45,295 nucleotides of DNA from Betaproteobacteria bacterium (lineage in GTDB: Bacteria; Pseudomonadota; Gammaproteobacteria; Burkholderiales; Rhodocyclaceae). Made by a program: the position numbers and the translations under genes. Below the pieces are notes generated by a model. It was given only the letters and a program-made list of their open reading frames with translations, was not told the origin of the DNA and did no database searches. Numbering within the stretch: position 1 is the first letter of the stretch; each line of letters starts with the position of its first letter. Positions 1-9,110 of the stretch are shown here, in pieces. The stretch lies in NCBI GenBank assembly GCA_012026675.1, contig VEPA01000234.1, positions 1 to 45,295 on the forward strand, given 5' to 3'.

Positions 1-584
1 AGTGAAAGCGGAAAGGTCACCCGCCAGAAGCGTGTCCAGGCATTGGCGCCGAGATCCTGCGCGGCTTCGAGCAGTGCCGGGTCGTGTTTTTAGAGGGTGG
101 TATAAAGCGGCAGCACCCTGAACGGCAGGTGCACATAGACCAGTCCGGCGACCATGGCGAATGGCGTATAGAGCAGGCCGACCGGTCCCAGCAGCATGAT
201 CCAGGCATAGACGCGGACCAGGAAGTTGCTGGCGAAAGGCAGGATCACCAGCAGCACCAGGAAATCGCGGCGCTGCTTGGCGCTCCTGGCGATCAGCCAG
301 GCCAGCGGATAGGCCAGCACGATGCAGATCAGCGTGGTCAGCGCCGCGACGAGGAAGGAGCGAACGAATATCTCGAGATATATGACGTCGGCGGCAAGGA
401 AGCGGTAGGCATCGAGCGTCAATGCCGGCAGCGGCGCGAGGCCGCCGAATTCGCCGGTCTCGCGGAATCCGGCCATGACCACGATCAGCGCCGGCAGCAG
501 GAAGAAGAACAGCAGGAAGATCGTCGGCGGCAGCGTCACTACCCACCTGGTGAAACCTGCCGGCTGGCTGCGAATTTCGGACAT
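1..584 (-). pseudogene. potB: Polyamine-type ABC transporter permease (PotB-like), interrupted by in-frame TAA and cut by window edge
   Basis: Inner-membrane permease of a spermidine/putrescine-type ABC importer. The ATG at 584 lies 12 nt after the potA stop, so the two are co-transcribed. Residues about 14-40 form the first membrane helix, and further hydrophobic helices follow. After residue 164 the frame meets TAA at 90-92. The same frame then continues without a shift into the family's conserved cytoplasmic EAA loop (KHDPALLEAAQDLGANAW, then RFWRVTFPLS) up to the window edge. In homologues a Glu or Lys codon is expected where the TAA sits, so one base explains the break. The truncated product would lack the EAA loop that docks on PotA and should be non-functional. 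Either a recent pseudogene or a sequence error fits. The family assignment is firm, the substrate is inferred. Confidence 0.85.
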
Positions 585-596
585 GGCGGCTGCGCG

Positions 597-1682
597 CTAA
601 TTTCTCAGGAACACGCCGGCGTCATGGCGCCAGCAGACCCAGACGGCATCGCCAACCTCGTGGAACTTGGCGCGGCCTGGCGCGGCGTTGGGCATCAGCG
701 CCTCGATCACGGCGCCGTTGGCGAGTTCCACCTTGTACAGCGTGACGTCGCCCAGGTACAGCAACTCGCGCACGCGGCCCTCGAAGCGGTTCTTCAGGTC
801 GGCCGATTCCTTGTGGCCATGAACGCGGATCAGTTCCGGGCGCAGCGCAAAGACGCCGCGCTCGCCGACGGCAATCGGCCGCGGGTCGGTCGCCGCGATC
901 TCGCCCAGGCCCTCCGCGCGCAGCCCCAGCAGCACCTTGCTCGACGAGGTCACTTCGACCTCGATCAGGTTGATCTTGCCGATGAAGTCGGCGACAAAGC
1001 GATTGGCCGGCGCCGAGTAGAGCTTGTCCGGCTCGTCGAGCTGTTCGACACGGCCGTCCTTCATCACGGCGATGCGGTGCGACAGCGCCAGCGCCTCCTG
1101 CTGCGAATGCGTGACGAAGATGAAAGTGATGCCGACTTCGCGCTGCAGCGCGATCAATTCGATTTGCATTTCGACGCGCAGCTTGGCGTCGAGCGCCCCC
1201 AGCGGTTCGTCGAGCAGCAGCAGGCGCGGCTTGTTTACCAGGCCGCGTGCCAGCGCAACGCGTTGCTTCTGGCCGCCGGAGAGTTCGTGGGGGAAGCTGG
1301 CCGCCTTGTCTTCGAGGTGCACCAGCGCCAGGGGTTCATCGACGCGGCGCCGTATCGCCGGTGCCGACTCTCCGGCCATTTCCAGCGGAAAGGCGATGTT
1401 GCCGGCCACGGTCATGTGCGGAAACAGCGCGTAACTCTGGAACACGGTATGCAGGGGCCGCCGCTCGGGCGGCACGCCGGCGAGGGATTTGCCGTCGAGC
1501 AGGATCTCGCCTTCATCCGGCGCATCGAATCCCGCGATCATGCGCAGGATGGTGGTCTTGCCGCAGCCCGAGGGACCGAGCAGGGTAAAGAATTCGCCGG
1601 CCTCGATGGCCAGTGAAACCTCCTTCACCGCTTCGAGCGAACCGAAGCGGCGGGTTACATTGCGGATTTCAAGCAGGGCCAT
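597..1682 (-). CDS. potA: Polyamine-type ABC transporter ATPase (PotA-like)
   Basis: ATP-hydrolysing subunit of a spermidine/putrescine-type importer, acting on the cytoplasmic face of the PotB/PotC permeases. At 361 aa it has the usual length. Visible motifs are Walker A GPSGCGKT (36-43), Q-loop Gln82, signature LSGGQ (134-138), Walker B LLLLDEP (154-160) and the H-loop His192. The H-loop context is THSQQEAL, where most relatives have THDQEEAL. The C-terminal third matches the TOBE regulatory domain of the MalK/PotA group. The ATG at 1682 has GGAG eight bases upstream. The permease follows after 12 nt on the same strand. No substrate-binding protein is visible in the window, so a choice between putrescine, spermidine and a related amine cannot be made. 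Confidence 0.9.
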   Translation of the reverse strand: MALLEIRNVTRRFGSLEAVKEVSLAIEAGEFFTLLGPSGCGKTTILRMIAGFDAPDEGEILLDGKSLAGVPPERRPLHTVFQSYALFPHMTVAGNIAFPLEMAGESAPAIRRRVDEPLALVHLEDKAASFPHELSGGQKQRVALARGLVNKPRLLLLDEPLGALDAKLRVEMQIELIALQREVGITFIFVTHSQQEALALSHRIAVMKDGRVEQLDEPDKLYSAPANRFVADFIGKINLIEVEVTSSSKVLLGLRAEGLGEIAATDPRPIAVGERGVFALRPELIRVHGHKESADLKNRFEGRVRELLYLGDVTLYKVELANGAVIEALMPNAAPGRAKFHEVGDAVWVCWRHDAGVFLRN

Positions 1683-1758
1683 GTCTGGGGCTCCGGCTGA
1701 CGGCGCGCAAGGGAAACTACCCGAAAATGTGGGCCTCTACCGTGTGCAGCGGGAACGT

Positions 1759-2691
1759 TCAGCCGTCTTCGGTGATGTTGGTGATCAACTCCTGCAGGAC
1801 GGTATCCGCCTTTTCGTTGGCTATCTGGCAGGTGCCGGCATTCTCGTGGCCGCCCCCGCCGTAGAACAGCATCAGTTCGCCAATGTTGGTGTTCGATGTG
1901 CGATTGATGATTGACTTGCCGACGGCGAACACCGTGTTCTGCTTCTGCTCACCCCACAAGACGTGGATGGAAATATTCACCTCGGGGAACAACGCATACA
2001 CCATGAAACGATTGACGGCGAAAATAATGGGCTCGCGCCGCAAGTCGAGTACCGCGAGATTCTTGTACACCTTGGTGCGGCGCCTGATCTGTTCCTTGGC
2101 GTTATTGACGTGTTCGAAATAGAGATCGACGCGTTCCTTGACATCCGGCAGGGCCAGGAGCTCGTCGATGCCGTGATCCCGGCAGTAGGCGATCAGATCC
2201 ATCATCAACTGGTAGTTACTGACGCGAAATTCGCGGAAGCGGCCCAGACCGGTGCGCGAATCCATGACATAGCTGAGCAGCACCCAGCCTGTCGGGTCGA
2301 GGATCTCCTCCCTGGTAAAGCTCGCCGAGTCGCTCTTGTCGACAGCGCTCAGCATTTCGCCGAAGGATGCCGGAAAACGGCTCTTGCCGCCGAAGTGTTC
2401 GTACACCACCCGCGCGGCGGACGGCGCATCGGGGTAGATGATGTGATTGGGACGTTCGCCCGGGTTGCGAAAGGTTTCGGAAACGTGATGATCGAAGGCC
2501 AGAAAGACACCTGGAACAAAGGGCAGATTGGTGGTGATGTCGCGTTCGGAAATTTCGATCCTGCCATCCTGCATGTCCTTGGGATGGACGAACTTGATCT
2601 CGTCGATCATGTCGAGTTCGTTGAGCAGGACGGCGCAGACCAGACCATCGAAATCACTGCGCGTCACGAGGCGATACTTCTTGTCCGACAT
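1759..2691 (-). CDS. DHH-family phosphoesterase
   Basis: Predicted metal-dependent phosphoesterase of 310 aa. The N-terminal DHH domain shows the first metal-binding motif, DFDG (13-16), and the name motif DHH (67-69). The C-terminal DHHA1-type substrate-binding region carries GGGGHENAGTC (from residue 278), as in NrnA/RecJ/exopolyphosphatase relatives. The substrate cannot be told from sequence: short oligonucleotides, pAp, cyclic-dinucleotide breakdown products or polyphosphate are all possible. I chose the ATG at 2691, with GGGAGGGAGA just upstream, over an in-frame ATG 48 nt further up that has no ribosome binding site. The gene lies 76 nt upstream of potA in the same direction and may share its transcript. 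No RecJ-type OB fold is present, so this is not RecJ. Confidence 0.8.
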   Translation of the reverse strand: MSDKKYRLVTRSDFDGLVCAVLLNELDMIDEIKFVHPKDMQDGRIEISERDITTNLPFVPGVFLAFDHHVSETFRNPGERPNHIIYPDAPSAARVVYEHFGGKSRFPASFGEMLSAVDKSDSASFTREEILDPTGWVLLSYVMDSRTGLGRFREFRVSNYQLMMDLIAYCRDHGIDELLALPDVKERVDLYFEHVNNAKEQIRRRTKVYKNLAVLDLRREPIIFAVNRFMVYALFPEVNISIHVLWGEQKQNTVFAVGKSIINRTSNTNIGELMLFYGGGGHENAGTCQIANEKADTVLQELITNITEDG

Positions 2692-2792
2692 GTCTCCCTC
2701 CCCTAACGAAGTTTCAGCGCGGGTTCGCACCGGATTCATCGACGTCAGGCGCAGCGGCCGAAACTATAGAAAGCTCAATCGCTAACCAAATT

Positions 2793-5700
2793 CTAGTCCA
2801 GACTCGCCAGAATGCCATGTGCAACATAAAAGACCGCAAGTCGCTGCGGCAGGCCCTCATCGGCGAACAGAGCGGCGTAGGATTCGAGTTGTGGCCGGTA
2901 GCGCCCGGCGTGGGCCGCGAATGTTGCGCCGTCGGCTTTGGAGCCGAGGTCGGCCGTCTTGTAGTCGATGATCCAGCGCACGCCGTTGTCGACGAAACTG
3001 CGGTCGACCACGCGGGTTTCCGCCGTGCCGCCGGCACCGACTCTTGCGATGGCCATTTCGGCGCCGGAATCGGCACGCGGGCGCAGCACCCATTGGCCAT
3101 CCCGGCTTGCCAGCGTCGTCGCCAGCATGCGTGCGGCGCGGGCGGCGCCGCTTTGCGCCTCTGCCCCCGGCCAGCCGCGCCCGGCCAGCCAGCGCTCGAA
3201 GCCCGGCCGGCGCGCCTCGATCGCTGGCGCCGGCCAGTCGGCGGGCGCGGCGGCGGCCAGTTCCAGCAACGCATGCACCAGCGTGCCGACTTCAGCGGCG
3301 AGTGCGTCCATGGTGTCTTCGCGCAAGGGAAACGCCTCGGGCGGCGGCGGCGCACGCCATGCCGGCGGTATCGTGGGCGCGGTCAGGCGCTGCAGCTGCG
3401 GCACGAAGTGAGCGTGGTCCGCGGCATCGCCGGCGGGCGCGGCAACCGCCGCAGTGGCGGTGATGGTGGCGGCGGCAGCGAAATCCGCCTCCACCAGCGG
3501 CCACAGGCTCGCCAGCAGGGAATTCGCCGGGGGAACGGCCAGCGTGCCGTCATCCTTGTGCCCGGCCACGGCCACCAGGTGCAAACGACGCACCGCGCGC
3601 GTGACGGCGACATAGAGCACGCGCGCCGCCTCGTTGCCGGTGCGTTCGCGCTCCAGGTCCTGCAGGAAATCGTACACCGTCGGCTCGCCCTGGCCGCGAT
3701 GCCGGCGCCGATTGACCGGTGCGACAACAAGGCGCTCGCCCTGCTCCAGCGGGAAGCTGTCCCAGGCCAGCAGCGGCGCTTCCTGCGGCGGCGTCGAACG
3801 GTGCAGGCCGGGCAGGATCACGGTGTCGAACTCCAGGCCCTTGGCCTTGTGGATGGTCATCAGTTGCAGGCGGCCATCGGCCGGCGCATCGGGTGCGGCA
3901 AACAGGCGCGCCATATCGTCTTCCAGGTTGTCGAGCGCGAAGCGCCCCGCCGCATCGAGCTCATCCAGGCGCCGGAAATACGCACGCGCATCAGCCAGCG
4001 CCGCAGCGTCGCCCAGGCAGGCCGGCCCGCCCAGCTTTTTCCAGGCGTCCTCGACCAGCCGCCGGCGCGACTGCCTGCCCTGCCCCGCCAGCGCCTCGGC
4101 CATGACCTCGCGCACGTGGACCAGCCGCTGTCGGCCATCGGCCGACAGGCGGTCCATGCGCTCTGCATCATTCAGCAACGACCAGATCGTCGCTTCATGA
4201 TCGTCGCCTGCCAGCGCATGCAGGTCAGCCAGGGTCAGGCCGCACCAGGGCGCGCGCAGGACAGCCAGCCAGTGCAGGCGGTCGCCGCGGTGATGCAGGG
4301 CGCGCGTCAGCGAGATCAGATCCTGCACCACCTGTCTTGCGGCCAGCGGCTCGATCTCGACCGCCGTGTAGTGCCAGTCCGCCCGCAGGCGGCGAATGGC
4401 GGCGACCAGGGCCGCGAGGTGGTTGCGCGCGCGCACCAGCACCGCGATCCGGCGCTGCGGATCGGCGCGCCACTCGGCATCGATCACGGCCACCACGCGT
4501 TCGGCTTCGATGCGCTCCGCCGTCGCGCTGCCGCTCCTGTCGGCAAGCAGCGCATGCACGGCAACCCCGGCATCGGGCAAATCCTCGCGCGTGGCGACGA
4601 AAGGCCGGTAGGCGATCTCGCCGCGCACGGCTTCGTCGTGCGCCGGAAAAACCAGCGGGAAACCGCTGTTGATCCACTCCACCAGCGGCGCGCAGGCGCG
4701 GTTGTTGCGCGACAGGCGCAGCGGCGTCAGCGCCAGCCCGCCTATGCCATGCGACTTGGCGCGCAGGAAGAGCCCGACCTCGGCCTTGCGGAAGCGGTAG
4801 ATCGACTGCATCGGATCGCCGACGCAGAACAGCGTGCGGCCGTCGCCATGCTGCCAGCCGGCGGTCAGGCGCTCCAGCAGTTCGATCTGGGTCGGACTGG
4901 TGTCCTGGAACTCGTCGACCAGCAGGTGGCGGATGCGCCAGTCGAGGCGCAGGCCGAGTTCCGTCGGATCCATCTCGTCGCCCAGCGCGGCTGTCGCACG
5001 CGCCGCCAGTTCGCCGAAATCCACTTCGCCGGCCTCGCGGAATACCAGCCACAGCTCGGCGGCGGCGAGCTTCATCAGCCGCGCCAGGGCGCGCACGATG
5101 TCGTCGTTGTCGTGCGCCGGCATCGGCAGGCGGCGCAGGCGCGCCAGCGCGGCGACGTGGGTATCCGCCATGCCTTCCAGGGCGGCGAGCATGGCGTCCT
5201 TCTGCGCCTTGAATTCCTTGCCGGCGGGGAAGCCGTTTTTGACAGTCACCGTCTTGCGCGCCATGTTGTCCAGCGTCAGCAGGAACCCGGCCAGTGCTCG
5301 CCAGCGCGGCAGTTCGGCGATCTCGGGCGGCAAGGCCTGCGTCCACTCGGCAAGCTCGCCTGTGTTCAGCTGGGCGCAGGCAAACCGCGCCAGCGGCATC
5401 CATGGCCTTTGCCATGCGGCATCGAGCGTCCGCGCCAGCTCGGCGAGTTCCTCGCCCAGCATTGCCTCCAGCGCCTCGCCGATCGCCGATTCCGGATCGT
5501 CGAGCGAGGCAATGGCGCGCCACTGTTCGCGCCGGGCCAGCATCGCCACCAGCAGGTCGATCAGGCGCGCCGCATCGTTGTCCATCCAGGCCAGCGCCGC
5601 CGCCACGGCCGCCGCGTGTTCCTTATCCTCAGCGCCGTCCTCGAGATGGTCCAGCGCGCGCCGCGCCGCTTCGCGGTAATGCCGCCCGGCATCCTCGACC

Positions 5701-6125
5701 GTGGCCGGCTGGGCGCCGAAGCGCGAGAGCAGCGGCATCTGCCGCGCCAGCCCGGCGCACAGGGCATCGATGGTGGTCAGGCGCAGCCGCCCCGGCTGGG
5801 TTTCAATGCGCCAGCCGCGCTCGGCCGAGCGGGCCAGCGCCGCCTGCGCCAGATCGAAGGTGATGCGCTTGTGCGCCGCCGCGGGCACCGTGCCGCTGCG
5901 GGCGCGTTCAAGACTTTCGGCGATGCGCTGGCGCATTTCGCCGGCGGCCTTGTTGGTGAAGGTGATGGCAACGATTTCTTCGGGTTCTTCCGCGATCGCC
6001 AGCAGGCGCAGGTAGCGCTGGGTCTGGAGTTCGGTCTTGCCGGCGCCCGCCGGCGCCTCGACGATGAAGGAATCAAGATCCAGCGCGCGGCAGCGGTTGG
6101 TCTCGTCCTCGGTGAGCAGGTCCAT
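2793..6125 (-). CDS. UvrD/AddA-like helicase-nuclease (RecB/AddA family)
   Basis: Large superfamily 1 helicase with a C-terminal nuclease, 1110 aa, predicted to unwind and degrade DNA ends during double-strand-break repair. The sequence shows Walker A APAGAGKT (24-31), motif Ia ITFTNKAAGEM, the Walker B region LLVDEFQDTSPTQ, motif VI-type VLYVAVTRA, and near the C-terminus a PD-(D/E)XK nuclease motif WIIDYKT. The ATG at 6125 overlaps the stop of the upstream partner (TGATG), with GGGAGG nine bases before it. A TTG one codon upstream is the alternative. Architecture and pairing match the AddAB-like systems of betaproteobacteria rather than RecBCD: there is no RecC or RecD nearby. Whether it recognises a Chi site is unknown. 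Confidence 0.85.
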   Translation of the reverse strand: MDLLTEDETNRCRALDLDSFIVEAPAGAGKTELQTQRYLRLLAIAEEPEEIVAITFTNKAAGEMRQRIAESLERARSGTVPAAAHKRITFDLAQAALARSAERGWRIETQPGRLRLTTIDALCAGLARQMPLLSRFGAQPATVEDAGRHYREAARRALDHLEDGAEDKEHAAAVAAALAWMDNDAARLIDLLVAMLARREQWRAIASLDDPESAIGEALEAMLGEELAELARTLDAAWQRPWMPLARFACAQLNTGELAEWTQALPPEIAELPRWRALAGFLLTLDNMARKTVTVKNGFPAGKEFKAQKDAMLAALEGMADTHVAALARLRRLPMPAHDNDDIVRALARLMKLAAAELWLVFREAGEVDFGELAARATAALGDEMDPTELGLRLDWRIRHLLVDEFQDTSPTQIELLERLTAGWQHGDGRTLFCVGDPMQSIYRFRKAEVGLFLRAKSHGIGGLALTPLRLSRNNRACAPLVEWINSGFPLVFPAHDEAVRGEIAYRPFVATREDLPDAGVAVHALLADRSGSATAERIEAERVVAVIDAEWRADPQRRIAVLVRARNHLAALVAAIRRLRADWHYTAVEIEPLAARQVVQDLISLTRALHHRGDRLHWLAVLRAPWCGLTLADLHALAGDDHEATIWSLLNDAERMDRLSADGRQRLVHVREVMAEALAGQGRQSRRRLVEDAWKKLGGPACLGDAAALADARAYFRRLDELDAAGRFALDNLEDDMARLFAAPDAPADGRLQLMTIHKAKGLEFDTVILPGLHRSTPPQEAPLLAWDSFPLEQGERLVVAPVNRRRHRGQGEPTVYDFLQDLERERTGNEAARVLYVAVTRAVRRLHLVAVAGHKDDGTLAVPPANSLLASLWPLVEADFAAAATITATAAVAAPAGDAADHAHFVPQLQRLTAPTIPPAWRAPPPPEAFPLREDTMDALAAEVGTLVHALLELAAAAPADWPAPAIEARRPGFERWLAGRGWPGAEAQSGAARAARMLATTLASRDGQWVLRPRADSGAEMAIARVGAGGTAETRVVDRSFVDNGVRWIIDYKTADLGSKADGATFAAHAGRYRPQLESYAALFADEGLPQRLAVFYVAHGILASLD

Positions 6126-8953
6126 CAAGCTCGCCCTCCCATTGCAGCCGAAGGCGAACTAACATCATCGCCCCCTTTCCCGGAATGGGGGACGGGGGGA
6201 TAGTTGTCCACGTATGCAGGGGAGAGCGCTTCAGCGCTCTCCATCTGCTGCTGGCGCTCGGCGAGCCGCAGCAGCGGCTTCACCTCGCAAAACTGCAGGT
6301 CCTTCTCGTCCTCGAACACCACGGCCGCCACGCCATCCCTGATCTCGCGCGCAATCTCGCGGATGCGCTCGGCCCAGAGTGCACGCAGCCTTGGCCAGTC
6401 CGGAAACTCTTCCTCGCCATAGCGCCGGCGCTGCTGCGCCAGAGTTTTCACGTTCGGCAGCAGGCCCTCGTCCTCCGCGACGCCGAAGAAGGCCGGCTCC
6501 TCGCGCGTCACGCGCGCCAGCGCGACGGCGGCCACTGCCCGGTCGGGAAAGGCGAGCGCGGCATAGATAGGCAGCTGCGGTTCGAGGATGCGCTCGGCGC
6601 CCCAGCTGGCAGTCCTGTCGCTGCGCCCGCTCTTGTAGTCGATGATGGCCAGCCGTCCGTCAGCGAGTTCGTCGACGCGGTCGACCACCACGGTCACCGG
6701 CAGGCCCTCGATGTCGAGGCGATGGCGTTCCTCGCGGGCGAGAACGCGGAAAGGCGGACGCGCGGCTTCGACCTCCAGCCAGCTCGCCAGCAGTTCGGCG
6801 AGGCGCTCTGCCTCCAGCCCACGCAGCCGTGGCGCCAGCGGCTCGACGGCGTCGCAGTCAAATTCGTCGAGCGCCAATGCCACGACGCGGGCGATCTCGG
6901 CCGCGCGCATGGCGTCATCCATGGCCAGCAGCTCGGCCAGGCCGCGCCCGACCCAGAAAGCTTCCAGCGCGGCATGCAGCAGCGATCCGCGCGCCATGGC
7001 GTCGAGACCGAAAGTCGGCGCCGGCAACACGGCGGCGCCAAGCCGGTATTGGTAGAAAGCCCAGGCCGGGCAAGCCGCCTGGGCCGCCAGCAGGCCGGTA
7101 CCGCCGCGGATACGCTCCTCGGGGCCTAGTTCGGGGGCCCGCGCGTCGTAGATGCGCTCCAGGCTGGCATCGTCGATGCGCTCCAGGACGACGTCATCGA
7201 TGGGTTCCATCTCGCCGACGACAGCAACGCTGGCGAGCAGCGGGCTGGGGCGCAGCGCCTTCTCGCCTTCCTTCTGCGACCAGGAGAAGAACACTTCGGG
7301 CGCGCTGGTGCACCACAGCGCCTGCGTCTCGCGCGCGGCATCGGCCAGGCTGTCGGCGCGCGCGGCGGGAATCCCGGCGCGGCGCTGCAACTCCGAGGGC
7401 AGGATGGGATTGGGACGTGGCGCCGGCGGCCAGGCGCCCTCGTTCAAGCCGATGACCCAGAGGCCGTCGACCGCCCCGGCGAGCGCTTCGTCCAGGCTGC
7501 AGACTTCGACGCGCGGCGCCGTGCGGCGCCCGGCGCGGAAGGCGCGATCGCGGCACTGCCGGCGCAACTGGCGCAGTGCCTCGCCACGATCGATGCGGCC
7601 GAGGATGGCATCCAGCGCAGACAGGCCCGCCAGCAGTTCGCGCAATTCATCCACCGCGCCGGCTTCCACCGCCAGCAGTGGACGCTGGCCGGGCCAGCCG
7701 AGCGCATCGAGCAGCTCGGTGAAGGCCTTGCCCCAGGCCGAGGGCGCCTGCCGGCGCGTGGCCGCGCGCGTAGCTGCGAGCAGCGTGTCGAGTTGCGCCA
7801 GCAGTCGCGGCGACGGAACACGGCTGGCGAGGCGGCCGATGGCCGCGCGGAAACGCTCCAGGCTGGCCTCGGGCGGCAGCATTTCGCGCAGGCCGGCTTC
7901 GATGCTGGCGCGGGCGTCCGCCTCATCCACGTCTGCCGACCAGCCCGGCGCGCAAAGCAAGGCGCCGAAGTTCGCCTGTGCGACGCGCCGCGGGCTGGCG
8001 AAAATCTGCAGCAGGGACAGCGCCGTGGCGACCAAGGGCTGCTCCGCCAGCGGCTCGCCGCCGACGAATTCGTAATCGCGCTCCTGCGCGGCCCAGCCGG
8101 CGCCGATGACATCGGGATGCAGGGCCTCGGCCAGCATCGCTTCGAGCTGGCGACGGCGCGCCGGCAACTCGGCCACGGCAATGCGCAGGCGCAGCCGGGC
8201 GTCGCCGGACTGCGCCAGGCGCCGGCGCGCCCAGGTGGCGGCGGCCAGGCATTCGGCTTCCGCATCGGGACACTCGATGCCGCGCGCCGCCGCCTCCCGA
8301 GCGCAGCCGAAATCGAGATGGAACAGCTCGACGCCGCGCTCTTCCAGCACCAGCAGCAGATGCGAAACCAGGGGATCGGGCGCGACGAAACCGGCCAGGC
8401 CGATCCGCGCCGGCAAGCCGCCGATGCCGCGCTCGACACAGGCAACGCGCCAGGCGAGGATCTCATCCATGCCGCGCCAGCCGCCGCTGCGGCTGGCGGC
8501 TTCGACGTCCTCGCGCCAGCGCAGCCAGGCGAGGTATTCGCTGTTGTGGAAGGCCGCGGGAACCTCGATGCGCCAGGCGCGCTGCAGGCTTGCCGCTTCC
8601 ATCGCGGCCAGCGCCATGCCCTCGCGATCGAACAGATCGGCGACAACGCCGGTGTCCCTGGCGATCGCCTGCTCCCACAGATTGCGTTCCTGCACGTGGC
8701 CGAGGAAGCTGCCCGCCGCCGCCTCCGGCGGAATCTCGCCCGAGAGCAGCGCCCGCGAAACCAGCGCATCCAGCCATAGCGCCGGCGTCGAGCTTTGCAG
8801 GGCGCGCCAGGTCCGGGCGCCGCGCGCAACCTGCAGGTCGCCATGCGCGCGGCGCAGGTCCAAGGCGAGGCGCGCCGTAGCGCACAGCACAAGCGGCTCC
8901 GGCCCACCGGGCAGTTCGGCGAGCGGCACCAAGGGCAAGTCGGGGCGGATCAA
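6125..8953 (-). CDS. AddB-like PD-(D/E)XK nuclease, DNA repair protein
   Basis: Partner of the downstream AddA-like helicase, 942 aa, resembling the family annotated as probable DNA repair protein (TIGR03623) and PD-(D/E)XK nucleases. The N-terminal half looks like an inactivated helicase fold without a canonical Walker A. A UvrD-like remnant VIGLNEGAWPP lies near the middle. The C-terminal nuclease core reads ATIDYKSG-like, here as LAIIDYKSGR, preceded by VVVDRVDEL. AACPAWAFYQYRLGA is the typical start of the nuclease domain, but only one of the four Fe-S cysteines of AddB is obvious there. The start is TTG at 8953 with no good ribosome binding site. The N-terminus fits the family, and the next in-frame Met would remove too much. 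Its stop overlaps the helicase start, implying translational coupling. Confidence 0.8.
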   Translation of the reverse strand: MIRPDLPLVPLAELPGGPEPLVLCATARLALDLRRAHGDLQVARGARTWRALQSSTPALWLDALVSRALLSGEIPPEAAAGSFLGHVQERNLWEQAIARDTGVVADLFDREGMALAAMEAASLQRAWRIEVPAAFHNSEYLAWLRWREDVEAASRSGGWRGMDEILAWRVACVERGIGGLPARIGLAGFVAPDPLVSHLLLVLEERGVELFHLDFGCAREAAARGIECPDAEAECLAAATWARRRLAQSGDARLRLRIAVAELPARRRQLEAMLAEALHPDVIGAGWAAQERDYEFVGGEPLAEQPLVATALSLLQIFASPRRVAQANFGALLCAPGWSADVDEADARASIEAGLREMLPPEASLERFRAAIGRLASRVPSPRLLAQLDTLLAATRAATRRQAPSAWGKAFTELLDALGWPGQRPLLAVEAGAVDELRELLAGLSALDAILGRIDRGEALRQLRRQCRDRAFRAGRRTAPRVEVCSLDEALAGAVDGLWVIGLNEGAWPPAPRPNPILPSELQRRAGIPAARADSLADAARETQALWCTSAPEVFFSWSQKEGEKALRPSPLLASVAVVGEMEPIDDVVLERIDDASLERIYDARAPELGPEERIRGGTGLLAAQAACPAWAFYQYRLGAAVLPAPTFGLDAMARGSLLHAALEAFWVGRGLAELLAMDDAMRAAEIARVVALALDEFDCDAVEPLAPRLRGLEAERLAELLASWLEVEAARPPFRVLAREERHRLDIEGLPVTVVVDRVDELADGRLAIIDYKSGRSDRTASWGAERILEPQLPIYAALAFPDRAVAAVALARVTREEPAFFGVAEDEGLLPNVKTLAQQRRRYGEEEFPDWPRLRALWAERIREIAREIRDGVAAVVFEDEKDLQFCEVKPLLRLAERQQQMESAEALSPAYVDNYPPVPHSGKGGDDVSSPSAAMGGRA

Positions 8954-8957
8954 GGAG

Positions 8958-9047
8958 CTATCCCGCCAGTGGCAGCATCAGCGCGCCCAGCGCGCACAGG
9001 GTCGTGGTGACGATGAACACGGCAAAATCGGCATGGTGCGCAGACAT
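8958..9047 (-). CDS. Small single-pass membrane protein candidate (29 aa)
   Basis: Short ORF with an unusually strong ribosome binding site (GGAGG, then AAACATC, then ATG at 9047). The product starts MSAHHADF and continues with about 20 hydrophobic residues (FAVFIVTTTLCALGALML), so it would be a single membrane helix. The stop TAG (8958-8960) lies 4 nt before the TTG start of the AddB-like gene. The GGAGG is paired in a perfect 6-bp stem (9055-9060 with 9067-9072), which could mask translation. I do not recognise the family and infer no function. The alternative is a non-coding leader for the repair genes. Confidence 0.45.
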   Translation of the reverse strand: MSAHHADFAVFIVTTTLCALGALMLPLAG

Positions 9048-9054
9048 GATGTTT

Positions 9055-9072
9055 CCTCCAGGTTGATGGAGG
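9055..9072 (-). promoter_or_regulatory. Hairpin sequestering the ribosome binding site of the 29-aa ORF
   Basis: In the minus-strand transcript CCTCCA (9067-9072) pairs perfectly with TGGAGG (9055-9060) across a 6-nt loop. The second arm contains the Shine-Dalgarno sequence of the 29-aa ORF. This arrangement would lower translation unless the stem opens. The pairing is seen directly, regulation is inferred. Confidence 0.4.
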
Positions 9073-9110
9073 TCATTCTGCCGTTGGCAAAGCTCATGGC
9101 GTGAGCCTCT

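Noticed and set aside
2817-6203. 1128-codon open frame on the plus strand
   Set aside because: It is antisense to the AddA-like gene and exists because of GC-rich codon bias; no family resemblance, and the minus frame has full helicase motifs.
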